64,000 nucleotides of DNA from Fervidibacillus halotolerans (GTDB taxonomy: Bacteria; Bacillota; Bacilli; Bacillales; Caldibacillaceae), in assembly GCF_026547205.1 (NCBI RefSeq), contig NZ_CP106877.1, positions 1,638,771 through 1,702,770 of the forward strand, written 5' to 3'. The position numbers were made by a program, and so were the translations under genes. Below, in pieces: positions 39,502 to 48,758 of this stretch. Each line of letters opens with the position of its first letter. The stretch's first letter is position 1. The notes under the pieces are model-generated. The model saw nothing but the letters and a program-made list of their open reading frames with translations, was not told where the DNA came from and made no database searches.

Positions 39502-40455
39502 TTACAAGAAATAAAAATCAACAGCAAATTGCAAAAGTTCGGCTTGTCCTTTTTGCCATTCCTCGACTTTGCGTGTTTTTGAAAAACGTTGGAGTTGTTC
39601 ATATCCGTTTAACAAAGATTGGTGTAATTGTTGAATCGATTTTTGCTCGATGTTTGTTAGTGAACGTATGTTTTCAATTTCACGGTCGATCGCTTCAAAG
39701 TTCCCAACATATTTTTCCCCTTGTAAAAGTGCCTTTGTCCCTTCCTCCACAAGTTGATTAAAAATTGAATAAGCTACTTCTAAAAATTTCTTCTCATCTC
39801 CTGTTAAGTTTCGAAAAATCCTTTCTTTCGTCTCGACCTTTTTCGGCCATGTTTCCCCGTAATGGTCGCGAAAAAAAGACGATTCCATTAATTTTTTAGC
39901 TGATTCCTCATCATTGATTAACGCGACGAAAACGCGATAATAATCTCCATCGTGAATATAGGCAGCGGGTAATTGATGTTGTTTGTATTGATTTAACAAT
40001 TGTTTGACAGAATCTTCATTTTGATACGCTCCTTGTTGTAGAAACAAAAGGTCCTTCCCAGGTAAAACGAGCTGTTCGCTCCCAACGTTCCCATTGAAAG
40101 CCGGTGCATCCTTTTCCAGGTGCCCGCCTCGAGTTCCATCTTTATCGATCACTTTTAATAAAAAGAAACCGATGGATAGTCCGATTACTACAGCAGAAAG
40201 GACGATGATAGACACTTTCATTAGGGACATTTGCTGTTTATTTGAATAAAACGAGGGAAATCTCGTTTTTAATCGTTTATTTTTCTTCGGTTTTTTCTTT
40301 ATTGTTTTATAGCTTTGTAAAAAATCCCCTTGTTTTGTCACGGCCGTTTCCTTTTTCGTTTGCCAATTATGGATGACAAGATGATCGTCGGTCGATTTTT
40401 TCTTCCCATTGATTTTTAAAGTGAACCTTTTTTCCTCCTTTGGGCATTTGTCCAC
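39502..40455 (-). CDS. spoIIB: SpoIIB-like septal protein with SPOR-type domain
   Basis: 317 residues starting at GTG (40455; SD AAGGGGG 9 nt upstream). A basic cytosolic N terminus (FTLKINGKKK), one TM helix (about 79-97) and an extracytoplasmic SPOR-like region (LLFLQQGAYQNEDSVKQLL...YYRVFVALINDEESAKKLM) match SpoIIB, which helps engulfment begin. The position next to maf is the B. subtilis position. The C-terminal helical part is weakly conserved. Confidence 0.82.
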   Translation of the reverse strand: MDKCPKEEKRFTLKINGKKKSTDDHLVIHNWQTKKETAVTKQGDFLQSYKTIKKKPKKNKRLKTRFPSFYSNKQQMSLMKVSIIVLSAVVIGLSIGFFLLKVIDKDGTRGGHLEKDAPAFNGNVGSEQLVLPGKDLLFLQQGAYQNEDSVKQLLNQYKQHQLPAAYIHDGDYYRVFVALINDEESAKKLMESSFFRDHYGETWPKKVETKERIFRNLTGDEKKFLEVAYSIFNQLVEEGTKALLQGEKYVGNFEAIDREIENIRSLTNIEQKSIQQLHQSLLNGYEQLQRFSKTRKVEEWQKGQAELLQFAVDFYFL

Positions 40456-40633
40456 ACCCGTCTTCCCCCTTAAAAAGTTTTTTTTATCCTATCACAGTTT
40501 GTACAAAAAAGAACGAGACTTTTGTCGCCTCATTGGGAAAGGATTTCGTGAAATTTAGACATTTTTCGAAAAAAGAACAGTGTCATTCGCCCATAACGTT
40601 TAAAAAGGAGCAGGCATCACCAGTTACTTCCAG

Positions 40634-40680
40634 AAAAAATAAAAAAGCAAGTGGAAAAAACAAATTTTCTTACCACTTGC
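40634..40680 (-). terminator. Terminator downstream of the diguanylate cyclase gene
   Basis: Minus strand GCAAGTGG, 18-nt loop, CCACTTGC, T6AT6. The 8-bp stem is perfect. Confidence 0.88.
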
Positions 40681-40720
40681 CTACTTTTTAGATTGGTCAG
40701 ACGCCCTAAAAATGTTGGAA

Positions 40721-42433
40721 TCAACCGACATAAGTGGAAACTCGATTTCTCCCGACCCTTTTTGCACCGTTATAAAGGGCCCGATCGGCATATCGAAGCA
40801 ATGTGATCGGATCATCCGTATCCTTAGGCGCAGTTGCAACCCCGATACTAACGGTAATTCGGACGTTTAACTTTCTACGAACTTCGGATAAATCATCAAA
40901 CAAAACAAACGTCCGATCTTCAATCGTCTTTCGAATCCGTTCACCAAATAAATTCGCCCTCTCCTTATCCAAATTTGGAAGAAGTACGACAAATTCTTCT
41001 CCTCCGTAACGGGCTAAAAATCCTTTATTTCCGACTAAAACTCGAAGAAGGTCTGCCAGTTGACAAAGAATCTCGTTGCCACTTTGATGACCGTACGTAT
41101 CATTTACCCGTTTAAAATGATCGATGTCAATAATAAGAAGGGATAAAGCGTGAATTTTCTTTCCATTTAGACGATGAAATTCCCTATCCAGCCTTTCCGT
41201 AAAGGCTCGTGCATTATATAAATGGGTTAAGGGACATCGCTCACTTTGATGTTTCGTTTTTTCATAATGGCGAGCATTTTCTAAAGCGATTGCCAAATAG
41301 GATGATAGCATATCGATTATGTGTAAATGAAACTTTTCATACATCCGTTTTTTCGTTGAAGCGATAATAACCATGCCGGTTAGCTCGTTATTTTTCATTG
41401 CAGGTACCGTTAAAACACTTTCCGCATCATTCGGGACATATCCTTCAAAAATCGGTTTCCATTCTTTCCTTTCTTTATACAATAAGGCCTCTTTAATCCG
41501 CCATCGATCTTTCGGAATCTCATCCCATCGAGGCGGGTGGTCGCTATTTGAAGGTTTTTCCCGTTCGTATTTTCTTGATAATTCTAACTGATCTTCGCTG
41601 TTTTTTTGTAAAACATATAAATAATCGATAGGAAAAATTTGAATCATATTTTGAATAAAAACATCGAGCACTTCATTTTCTTGCAATCGTTCCGTTAAAC
41701 GATGTCCGAATTCCACCGCTTTCTTTAAATAGTGGTTCATTTGTTGGCTATTATAATAAATATTTAAAATTAAAAGCATGCTCATTACTGGAAAACCGAT
41801 CAAAAATGTACTAATAATGCCCATCGTATTGTACAAAAAATACAGAATGAGTCCGATGGGGAAAATACAAATTAACAAAAGGAGTTCCCAAAAAAAATCT
41901 TCACTGAAAACCTGCTTTTTCGTCTTATTAAAAATGAAATGAAATAAAGTAAGCAACCCTTGATTAGCGAAAAAATATACGAATATATACCCGATAGCTA
42001 AGGTAATAAAAGAAAAGTCATTGATCGTATATTGGTCGTGGCTTCCACCTAATAAATAGTAAAACTGACCACTGATCAATGAAACGAAAGCGAACATCGT
42101 GGAATTTAACGGATACCGATACCATTGTTCTCTCGGAAGTTTCAATCGGAAAAGAACAACAAAAACGGCAATTTGAGCTAATATAAGCTCGGTAAACAGT
42201 CCAAAATTCAAAAAAGCAGCCAATGTCACCCATTGGGTAATGGAAAGGGGCGTATTATTTACGACTATCGGTAACATTGACGCCCCTATTAAAAGAATGG
42301 CAAAACTGAATACACCCAACCAATTCATTTCCCTTTCAAAGGGGGTTATGACATAGGCATACCATGATAAGAGTGGAAATGCGATTGCCCAAACAACCCA
42401 TACCACTATTCGTCTATTTTTATCAACTAACAT
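40721..42433 (-). CDS. Membrane-bound diguanylate cyclase with GAF and GGDEF domains
   Basis: 570 residues from the ATG at 42433. An N-terminal block of six to seven TM helices (about 12-230) is followed by a GAF-like sensor (about 255-395) and a C-terminal GGDEF domain. The active-site loop is RYGGEEF, with the metal Asp in LLIIDIDHFKRVND, so c-di-GMP synthesis is expected. The inhibitory I-site (RxxD a few residues before RYGGEEF) is absent: the text there is VGNKGFLA. It stands between folC and spoIIB, where B. subtilis has comC. Transcribed alone. Confidence 0.9.
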   Translation of the reverse strand: MLVDKNRRIVVWVVWAIAFPLLSWYAYVITPFEREMNWLGVFSFAILLIGASMLPIVVNNTPLSITQWVTLAAFLNFGLFTELILAQIAVFVVLFRLKLPREQWYRYPLNSTMFAFVSLISGQFYYLLGGSHDQYTINDFSFITLAIGYIFVYFFANQGLLTLFHFIFNKTKKQVFSEDFFWELLLLICIFPIGLILYFLYNTMGIISTFLIGFPVMSMLLILNIYYNSQQMNHYLKKAVEFGHRLTERLQENEVLDVFIQNMIQIFPIDYLYVLQKNSEDQLELSRKYEREKPSNSDHPPRWDEIPKDRWRIKEALLYKERKEWKPIFEGYVPNDAESVLTVPAMKNNELTGMVIIASTKKRMYEKFHLHIIDMLSSYLAIALENARHYEKTKHQSERCPLTHLYNARAFTERLDREFHRLNGKKIHALSLLIIDIDHFKRVNDTYGHQSGNEILCQLADLLRVLVGNKGFLARYGGEEFVVLLPNLDKERANLFGERIRKTIEDRTFVLFDDLSEVRRKLNVRITVSIGVATAPKDTDDPITLLRYADRALYNGAKRVGRNRVSTYVG

Positions 42434-42545
42434 TTGAACCACGCCTTAAAAAAGAGATCAACGGTCAGGAAATCGATCTTCCTTTACAAGAACAATTGTT
42501 AAATCACATCGTTAAAATCCATTTAAAAAGGAAAACTTTAGAAAT

Positions 42546-42574
42546 ATTTTATCAAATTATGTAAAATTTGTCAT
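42546..42574 (-). promoter_or_regulatory. Sigma-A promoter of the diguanylate cyclase gene
   Basis: Minus strand ATGACA (42569-42574), 17 bp, TAAAAT (42546-42551). A cre-like sequence, TGCAAACGTTTGAA, lies at 42591-42604, centred about 26 bp upstream of the -35; one consensus position differs. Confidence 0.65.
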
Positions 42575-42706
42575 AATGATTTTATTCATTTTCAAACGTT
42601 TGCACAATTTAAGGAATTTAACTTGAACGGTCGAAGGATTTCTTATGTTAACCTGGAATAGCTCCCATCTTTTGTAAAAGGATTTCCTTTCCTATAAACC
42701 CTTTTT

Positions 42707-44041
42707 TTAATTTCGAGATTCGTTTAACGCAAATGGGCGGATTTCCTTATTAGAAAGGAAAGCCTTCACTTCCGAAATAAAATACAAGGATCCAGTTACT
42801 ATGAGTAGTTCATCGTTATGTAACGTTCGGATTTTCTGTTCTAAATATTGTTGCCAATCTGGTGCCAATTCTTTCCTTGTCGAATTTGATATGCGATACA
42901 GGTCGTCAACCTTCGATGCCCTAGGAAAGGAAAATTGTGTAAATACGATGTGATAATCGGTTCGATCCAATTGTTGAACCATCATTTCCAAAGGTTTATC
43001 ATGTAAAGCAGTAAAAAGAACGGTCCCCTTTTTATCCGGGAAATGTCTTTTTGCTGTTAATATAAGACTTTCCAATCCTTCCTTATTATGAGCCCCGTCA
43101 AGGACAATTGCCGGGTTTTTCGACAATATTTCGAATCGTCCAGGCCAAGTCGCCTTTTTTAATCCATTGTAAATAGCCTCTTTCTCTATAACGAATGAAT
43201 AATACGTATTTAGCAATTCCGCCGCCATAACAGCAACAGATGCATTTCGAATTTGATGGGTGCCTAATAAGGATATCGCTAAAGATTCATATTGGTGGAA
43301 TAAAGTCGTAACAGTAAATTGTTCTTGGAAATTCCCCTTTTGGATATTATCTGCTCGAAAATGATTTCCGAATTCGTATAATTTAGATTTTTTTTCTTTT
43401 GCCTTCTCTTCGATGATTTTTTTTGCCTGTTCATTTAAACTTGCGGTGATAACGGGAACGCCATTTTTTATAATCCCTGCTTTTTCTCGAGCGATTTGAT
43501 CAATGGTAGAACCGAGAATATGCATATGGTCATACCCTATATTTGTAATTATCGATAAAAGAGGGTGGATTATATTCGTCGAATCGAGGCGTCCACCTAA
43601 ACCTACTTCGACTAAAACGAAGTCTACCGGATGAATATTTGCAAAATAATAAAAACAGATCGCCGTGATCAGTTCAAATTCCGTCGGTGCACCTAACGAA
43701 CTGTCCTTTAATTCGTCTGCCAAAGGTTTAATCACCGTAGCAGCTTTTACAAGATCTTCATCTTGAATTGGCTGCCCATTTACACTAATACGTTCATGGA
43801 ATGTTTCGATATACGGAGAAGTGAAGGTCCCTACTTCAAAACCCGCCTCTTGCAAAATGGACCGTAAAAAGGCCGTCGTCGAACCTTTTCCATTCGTTCC
43901 ACCAATATGGATCGTCCGAAGGCGTCTTTCCGGATAATCGAGACGTTCCATCATCCATTGCATTCGTTTCAATCCTGGTTTAATTCCTAATGACTTTTGT
44001 TCATGAATCCAACGAATGACATCTTCACTTGTTGCAAACAT
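42707..44041 (-). CDS. folC: Folylpolyglutamate/dihydrofolate synthase
   Basis: Mur-ligase-fold enzyme that adds glutamates to folates. 444 residues. The P-loop GGTNGKGST is at 47-55, TSPYIETFHERI marks the folate loop, and VLVEVGLGGRLDSTN and LDGAHNKEG follow. GGAGGG precedes the ATG at 44041. It follows valS, as in other Bacilli, after a terminator-like hairpin. Confidence 0.96.
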   Translation of the reverse strand: MFATSEDVIRWIHEQKSLGIKPGLKRMQWMMERLDYPERRLRTIHIGGTNGKGSTTAFLRSILQEAGFEVGTFTSPYIETFHERISVNGQPIQDEDLVKAATVIKPLADELKDSSLGAPTEFELITAICFYYFANIHPVDFVLVEVGLGGRLDSTNIIHPLLSIITNIGYDHMHILGSTIDQIAREKAGIIKNGVPVITASLNEQAKKIIEEKAKEKKSKLYEFGNHFRADNIQKGNFQEQFTVTTLFHQYESLAISLLGTHQIRNASVAVMAAELLNTYYSFVIEKEAIYNGLKKATWPGRFEILSKNPAIVLDGAHNKEGLESLILTAKRHFPDKKGTVLFTALHDKPLEMMVQQLDRTDYHIVFTQFSFPRASKVDDLYRISNSTRKELAPDWQQYLEQKIRTLHNDELLIVTGSLYFISEVKAFLSNKEIRPFALNESRN

Positions 44042-44096
44042 TGAAACATCCCTCCATCATGTTCTATAAAAACCAACCCTTATATAAATTTTATTG

Positions 44097-44143
44097 GAGA
44101 AAAGAGTAAGACGAACCAATACACCACTGTTTCGTCTTACTCT
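44097..44143 (-). terminator. Terminator-like hairpin between valS and folC
   Basis: AGAGTAAGACGAA (44103-44115) and TTCGTCTTACTCT (44131-44143) form a perfect 13-bp stem. The minus strand continues TTTTCTCC, a short U tract, so termination of valS may be partial. Confidence 0.6.
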
Positions 44144-44221
44144 AACACATGTTTCCATCATTTTTTTAGAGTAAAGGTTCGACCGAGTACTCCCCTTTTT
44201 CTTTTACTAGTTATACTTTTT

Positions 44222-46867
44222 TTATACTCCTTTTAACTCTTGAAGTCTAGCTTTTACCATCTCTAGTTTTTCCGTATAGTCTTTTTCCTTCGCCCGTTCT
44301 TCTTCCACGACCTTTTCTGGAGCTTTCGTAAGGAAGTTTTCATTCGATAATTTTTTCTGTACCCGTTCAACTTCCTTCATTAACTTTTCCTTTTCCTTTT
44401 CCAATCGGGCAATTTCTTCTTCGATGTTGATTAATCCTTCGAGAGGAAGGACGATTTCCACTCCCGTTACAACGGCAGTCATCGCTTTATTCGGCATCTC
44501 AATCGATGTATCTAACGTCAACTGTTCTGGATTACAAAATCGTTCAATGTATTTCCTGTTATTATTTATTTTTTGCAAAATGGATTCATCGTTCGCTTTT
44601 ATGAGCATCTTAATTTTCTTACTCATCGGTGTATTGACCTCAGATCGGATATTTCGCACGGAACGAATAATGTCCACTAACAATTTCATCTCTTCCACAG
44701 CTTTTGGATCGTTGAACTCTTCCCGAACTTTTGGCCATTCAGCGACGGTGATCGATTCTCCTTCTACCGGTAAATTTTTCCATATTTCTTCCGTTATAAA
44801 TGGCATAAACGGATGGAGGAGTCTTAATGTTTGGTCTAACACGTAAGCGAGAACGGAACGGGTCGTCTTTTTCTGATCCTCGTCTTCCCCGTATAAAGGA
44901 AGTTTAGCCATTTCAATATACCAATCGCAAAAATCGTCCCAAATAAAATTGTAAAGAGCCCTTCCAACTTCTCCAAATTCGTACTTTTCTGCTAAACGGG
45001 TAACCGTTTCAATCGTATCATTGAGACGTGTCAATATCCAACGATCAGCAACGGTCTTTTCACCCGTTAAATCGATCTCGTCCTTCGTTAATCCTCCCAT
45101 ATTCATTAAAGCAAATCTGGATGCATTCCATATTTTATTGGCAAAGTTCCAAACCGCTTCCACCTTTTCCGTACTGAAACGTAAATCTTGACCTGGCGAA
45201 GAACCTGTTGCTAGAAAATAACGTAAGGAATCGGCACCGTATTGTTCGATGACTTCCATCGGATCGACACCGTTACCGAGGGACTTACTCATTTTCCTTC
45301 CTTGTGCATCCCTAACAAGACCGTGGATTAGTACATCTTGGAAAGGTCGTTTCCCAGTAAATTCAATACCTTGGAAAATCATTCGAGAAACCCAGAAGAA
45401 AATAATGTCGTAACCAGTTACTAAACAATTCGTCGGGTAATATCGGTTGTAATCGGAAGACTCCGTATTCGGCCATCCCATCGTGGAAAAGGGCCATAGG
45501 GCTGAACTAAACCATGTGTCGAGGACATCCGGATCTTGCTCCCAGTTTTCAATATCCTTAGGCGGATTGGAATCAACATAAATTTCTCCCGTTTCTTTAT
45601 GATACCAGGCAGGAATTCTGTGTCCCCACCATAATTGGCGAGAGATACACCAATCGCGAATATTTTCCATCCAATGTAAATACGTCTTTTCAAAACGTTC
45701 GGGAACGAAATGAACTTTTTCTTCCGATTTTTGCCATTGAATCGCCGCTTCCGCCAACGGCTTCATTTTAACGAACCATTGGGTGGACAAGTACGGTTCG
45801 ATAACGGCTCCGCTTCTTTCCGAATGACCGACGGAATGAACGTGTTCTTCAATCTTAATAAGTACACCTTGTTCTTGTAGATCTTTAACAATTTGTTTTC
45901 GACATTCAAACCGGTCCATTCCGTTATATTTTCCAGCCTTTTCATTCATCGTTCCATCTTCATTCATCACTAAAATCCGTTCCAAATCGTGCCGATTACC
46001 GACTTCAAAATCGTTTGGATCATGAGCTGGGGTAATTTTCACTGCACCGGAGCCAAATTCCATATCGACGTATTCATCGGCGATAATCGGAATCTCCCTT
46101 CCAACAATTGGCAAGATGACCGTATTTCCAATTAGATGTTTGTATCGTTCGTCATCTGGATGAACGGCTACAGCAGTATCTCCGAGCATCGTTTCCGGTC
46201 TCGTTGTGGCGATTTCAATATATCCGGATCCATCTTTCAATGGATAACGCATATGATACAATGCACCTTGTATATCTTTATAGATTACTTCGATATCGGA
46301 AAGGGCCGTTTTTGTAACCGGATCCCAGTTAATAATATATTCTCCTCGATAAATTAGACCCTTTTTGTACAGGGAAACGAAAACTTCTTGAACTGCTTTG
46401 GACAATCCTTCATCGAGGGTAAAACGTTCCCGACTGTAGTCGAGTCCAAGTCCGAGTTTCGCCCATTGGGAGCGTATATGACGAGCATATTCTTCCTTCC
46501 AACGCCAAGTTTCTTCTAAAAATTTACTTCGACCAAGGTCATATCGGGATTTCCCTTCTTTTCGAAGTTTTTCCTCCACCTTCGCCTGTGTAGCAATCCC
46601 CGCATGATCCATTCCAGGTAACCAAAGTACGTCATAACCTTGCATTCGTTTCATTCGGGTAATAATATCTTGTAATGTCGTATCCCAAGCATGACCGAGA
46701 TGTAGTTTTCCCGTTACATTTGGCGGTGGAATAACAATTGAATACGGTTTTTTTTCAGGATCATCGGTCGCTTGAAAAAAACCTTTTTCAACCCACCACT
46801 GGTAACGGCCTTCTTCAACGGATTTCGGATCATATTTCGTCGGCATGGAAATTTCCTTACCTTCCAT
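44222..46867 (-). CDS. valS: Valyl-tRNA synthetase
   Basis: Class Ia synthetase of 881 residues. HLGH (56-59), the CP1 editing domain ([17 protein letters not shown]), KMSKS (about 525-530, [11 protein letters not shown]), an anticodon-binding helical bundle and a C-terminal coiled-coil arm ([25 protein letters not shown]) that clamps tRNA. AAGGAGG lies 8 nt before the ATG. Controlled by a T-box. Confidence 0.98.
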   Translation of the reverse strand: MEGKEISMPTKYDPKSVEEGRYQWWVEKGFFQATDDPEKKPYSIVIPPPNVTGKLHLGHAWDTTLQDIITRMKRMQGYDVLWLPGMDHAGIATQAKVEEKLRKEGKSRYDLGRSKFLEETWRWKEEYARHIRSQWAKLGLGLDYSRERFTLDEGLSKAVQEVFVSLYKKGLIYRGEYIINWDPVTKTALSDIEVIYKDIQGALYHMRYPLKDGSGYIEIATTRPETMLGDTAVAVHPDDERYKHLIGNTVILPIVGREIPIIADEYVDMEFGSGAVKITPAHDPNDFEVGNRHDLERILVMNEDGTMNEKAGKYNGMDRFECRKQIVKDLQEQGVLIKIEEHVHSVGHSERSGAVIEPYLSTQWFVKMKPLAEAAIQWQKSEEKVHFVPERFEKTYLHWMENIRDWCISRQLWWGHRIPAWYHKETGEIYVDSNPPKDIENWEQDPDVLDTWFSSALWPFSTMGWPNTESSDYNRYYPTNCLVTGYDIIFFWVSRMIFQGIEFTGKRPFQDVLIHGLVRDAQGRKMSKSLGNGVDPMEVIEQYGADSLRYFLATGSSPGQDLRFSTEKVEAVWNFANKIWNASRFALMNMGGLTKDEIDLTGEKTVADRWILTRLNDTIETVTRLAEKYEFGEVGRALYNFIWDDFCDWYIEMAKLPLYGEDEDQKKTTRSVLAYVLDQTLRLLHPFMPFITEEIWKNLPVEGESITVAEWPKVREEFNDPKAVEEMKLLVDIIRSVRNIRSEVNTPMSKKIKMLIKANDESILQKINNNRKYIERFCNPEQLTLDTSIEMPNKAMTAVVTGVEIVLPLEGLINIEEEIARLEKEKEKLMKEVERVQKKLSNENFLTKAPEKVVEEERAKEKDYTEKLEMVKARLQELKGV

Positions 46868-46932
46868 TGTAAAAACCTCCTTATCTTTTTAACATTTTTC
46901 ATCAAAATATACATCACATCGGATCAGGAAAA

Positions 46933-47206
46933 TAAAAAAACCCCATTCGTGTAAAGGACGAATAGGGATTTCGCGGTACCACCTTTATTCACGGGTCTTA
47001 TACACTTCCTGAATGTGTAATCCACCCGGCTCTCATTGAAGATAACGGTTTTAACCGGCTTTTGTTACTCGATTTCACAAAAGCTGCTCCTGGGCGACCT
47101 TCCAACAGATTTCCTAGGAAACTTCCACCAAAGGTTTCCCTCTCTGAAAGGAAAAAACTGTTGTACTCCTCCCGCTCAAAGCATTTCTTACCTTTCAATT
47201 CATTTA
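46933..47206 (-). promoter_or_regulatory. T-box riboswitch leader of valS
   Basis: The core AAAGGTGGTACCGCGA is at 46971-46985. A terminator follows: CCCTATTCG, loop, CGAATGGGG and T7 (46933-46966). Stem I distal elements (AGAGAGGG and GGTGGAAGTTTCC) and an AAGGTCGCC stretch containing GTC, a Val codon and the likely specifier, are present. Leader about 270 nt. Confidence 0.92.
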
Positions 47207-47212
47207 TTCATT

Positions 47213-47241
47213 ATTTTATTAAAAGGAAATCGCTCCGTCAA
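47213..47241 (-). promoter_or_regulatory. Sigma-A promoter of the valS leader
   Basis: TTGACG (47236-47241), 17 bp, TAAAAT (47213-47218) on the minus strand; start near 47206. Confidence 0.82.
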
Positions 47242-47381
47242 TCATTATTTCCTGTTTTTTTCTCCTTATACAAAAACAATCGGCATTTTTCGCAAAGTTC
47301 AGTATCCTAGATCTTTGACTTATTTTCTTTTTCATTTCATAAGATGATATAAGATAATATTTCTTTTTGGAGGTGGAACGG

Positions 47382-47573
47382 ATGCGAAGAAGAATAAATC
47401 CGTATTTAATGCCAAGTTGGTTGCGGACGATTCGAAGGTTAGTAGGTCAACTGATTATCCCTTTTACGATCTTTCAAGCGATTCGAACATTAATCTTTCC
47501 GACCACTCTCGATGTCTTTTTGCTTATTTTTTTCCTTCTCATCGCAATCGCCTACTATTTAGATATTTTCTAA
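47382..47573 (+). CDS. Small membrane protein of unknown function
   Basis: 63 residues from the ATG at 47382, with GGAGGTG 6 nt upstream. A basic N terminus (MRRRINPYLMPSWLRTIRRL) precedes two hydrophobic stretches (about 21-38 and 43-61). It is on the plus strand between valS and ysxE, convergent with ysxE. B. subtilis has a short gene of similar kind near this place, but I cannot assert homology. The good SD and clean frame argue that it is translated. Confidence 0.65.
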   Translation: MRRRINPYLMPSWLRTIRRLVGQLIIPFTIFQAIRTLIFPTTLDVFLLIFFLLIAIAYYLDIF

Positions 47574-47591
47574 AGGAATCGAAACATTCAA

Positions 47592-48581
47592 TCATTCAAG
47601 ATTATTATTCCGTTCTTCTAATTTCATAACGACATATTCCGTATTTTTTAATAACCAATAATGTTTTGTCAATCTTCTCGTGAAAATATACTCTTTATTC
47701 CTCTCCTGGGTAGTTTGATAAGATTGGATGGTGGAAATGATAAATCCAGGCTGGGCTAAATATCCCTTCATTAGTCTTTCCTCCTCGGTTTTAAGTGGAA
47801 AATATTTGAAATATGCATCTAACCAATGAAGGCATTGATCGCAATGAAATGGGTAAGTGTGCAACGTTTGTTTCAATAGAGGTAACACATCGAAGAAGGG
47901 AGAGGAAAACCGACTTTTTTCCCAACTAATAAAATAGCCTTTCCCTTGATCGGAAAACAAAAAATGATCTTTCCCACTATTTCCGTGAATGAGCACAGAA
48001 CGGATGATTCCTTCCCTTTCGATTTCATCTTTCCATAAATGTAATTGATGGAAGGCATAATCGTACGCTTTTCGAAACTCATAAAAATATTCAACAAATT
48101 TCCATTCAAAGGGAGACATATACCATTTATTTTCACATAGATCGATAAATGCCTCTAAAAAACCGACCTCTCCCTCCCATTTTTCCTTCGTCCGATGATA
48201 ATGGTTTTCCACCATTTCCTGATCGATCTTCCATTCTTTTACTGAAAGTGTATGGAGACGCCCTAATTCACGGAACAGTTTCTCCATGATGTTTTCATCC
48301 TTTTTTTCCGAAAACCAAGGCATTAAATAAAAAAGTTCATCCCCGTAATTGACCGCGTATGTTCCACTGATCGTAGGAAGAATTGGGATGAATTGGTAAA
48401 AGCCTTGATTATTCAAATATTGGAGATGGAAAAGGAATCGTTGAAATTGTTGGACAGTCGTTTTTTTTAATGCGAACATACCCTCCCGACTACTGATTTT
48501 GTAAACCTTTCCCTTTTTTTCTATCTCATACGGTCGAATTTGATAATGGTTTAAAATCTCAACAATCTCTTCATAATTCAT
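47592..48581 (-). CDS. ysxE: YsxE, CotS-family spore coat protein
   Basis: 329 residues with the aminoglycoside-phosphotransferase-like fold of the CotS/YtaA/YsxE group. The catalytic HGDxxxxN block reads HGNSGKDHFLF here, so the catalytic Asp is replaced by Asn and the metal Asn by His; it is probably not an active kinase. It lies downstream of spoVID, as in B. subtilis, where it is a sigma-E-controlled coat gene. The role is inferred. Confidence 0.85.
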   Translation of the reverse strand: MNYEEIVEILNHYQIRPYEIEKKGKVYKISSREGMFALKKTTVQQFQRFLFHLQYLNNQGFYQFIPILPTISGTYAVNYGDELFYLMPWFSEKKDENIMEKLFRELGRLHTLSVKEWKIDQEMVENHYHRTKEKWEGEVGFLEAFIDLCENKWYMSPFEWKFVEYFYEFRKAYDYAFHQLHLWKDEIEREGIIRSVLIHGNSGKDHFLFSDQGKGYFISWEKSRFSSPFFDVLPLLKQTLHTYPFHCDQCLHWLDAYFKYFPLKTEEERLMKGYLAQPGFIISTIQSYQTTQERNKEYIFTRRLTKHYWLLKNTEYVVMKLEERNNNLE

Positions 48582-48656
48582 CTTGCATGCATCCCACCTG
48601 TTTGTTGAAGTCGATATTTTCCGATGTAAAAACGGTTTGTTTCATGCGATACATAA

Positions 48657-48694
48657 TAAAAAAAAGGCCATTCGATTAGCCTTGTATCGGCCTT
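48657..48694 (-). terminator. Terminator downstream of spoVID
   Basis: Minus strand AAGGCC, 19-nt loop, GGCCTT and a T8-type run. Confidence 0.65.
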
Positions 48695-48758
48695 CGAATA
48701 CCACTTTTCATCCGTTAATTCATTTATATGGAGGATCCATTTTTATTTTTAAGATTGA

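Noticed and set aside
40433-40445. Strong AAAGGAGG near the start of spoIIB as evidence for a shorter protein
   Set aside because: No ATG, GTG or TTG lies 5-12 nt downstream; the GTG at 40455 has its own good SD.
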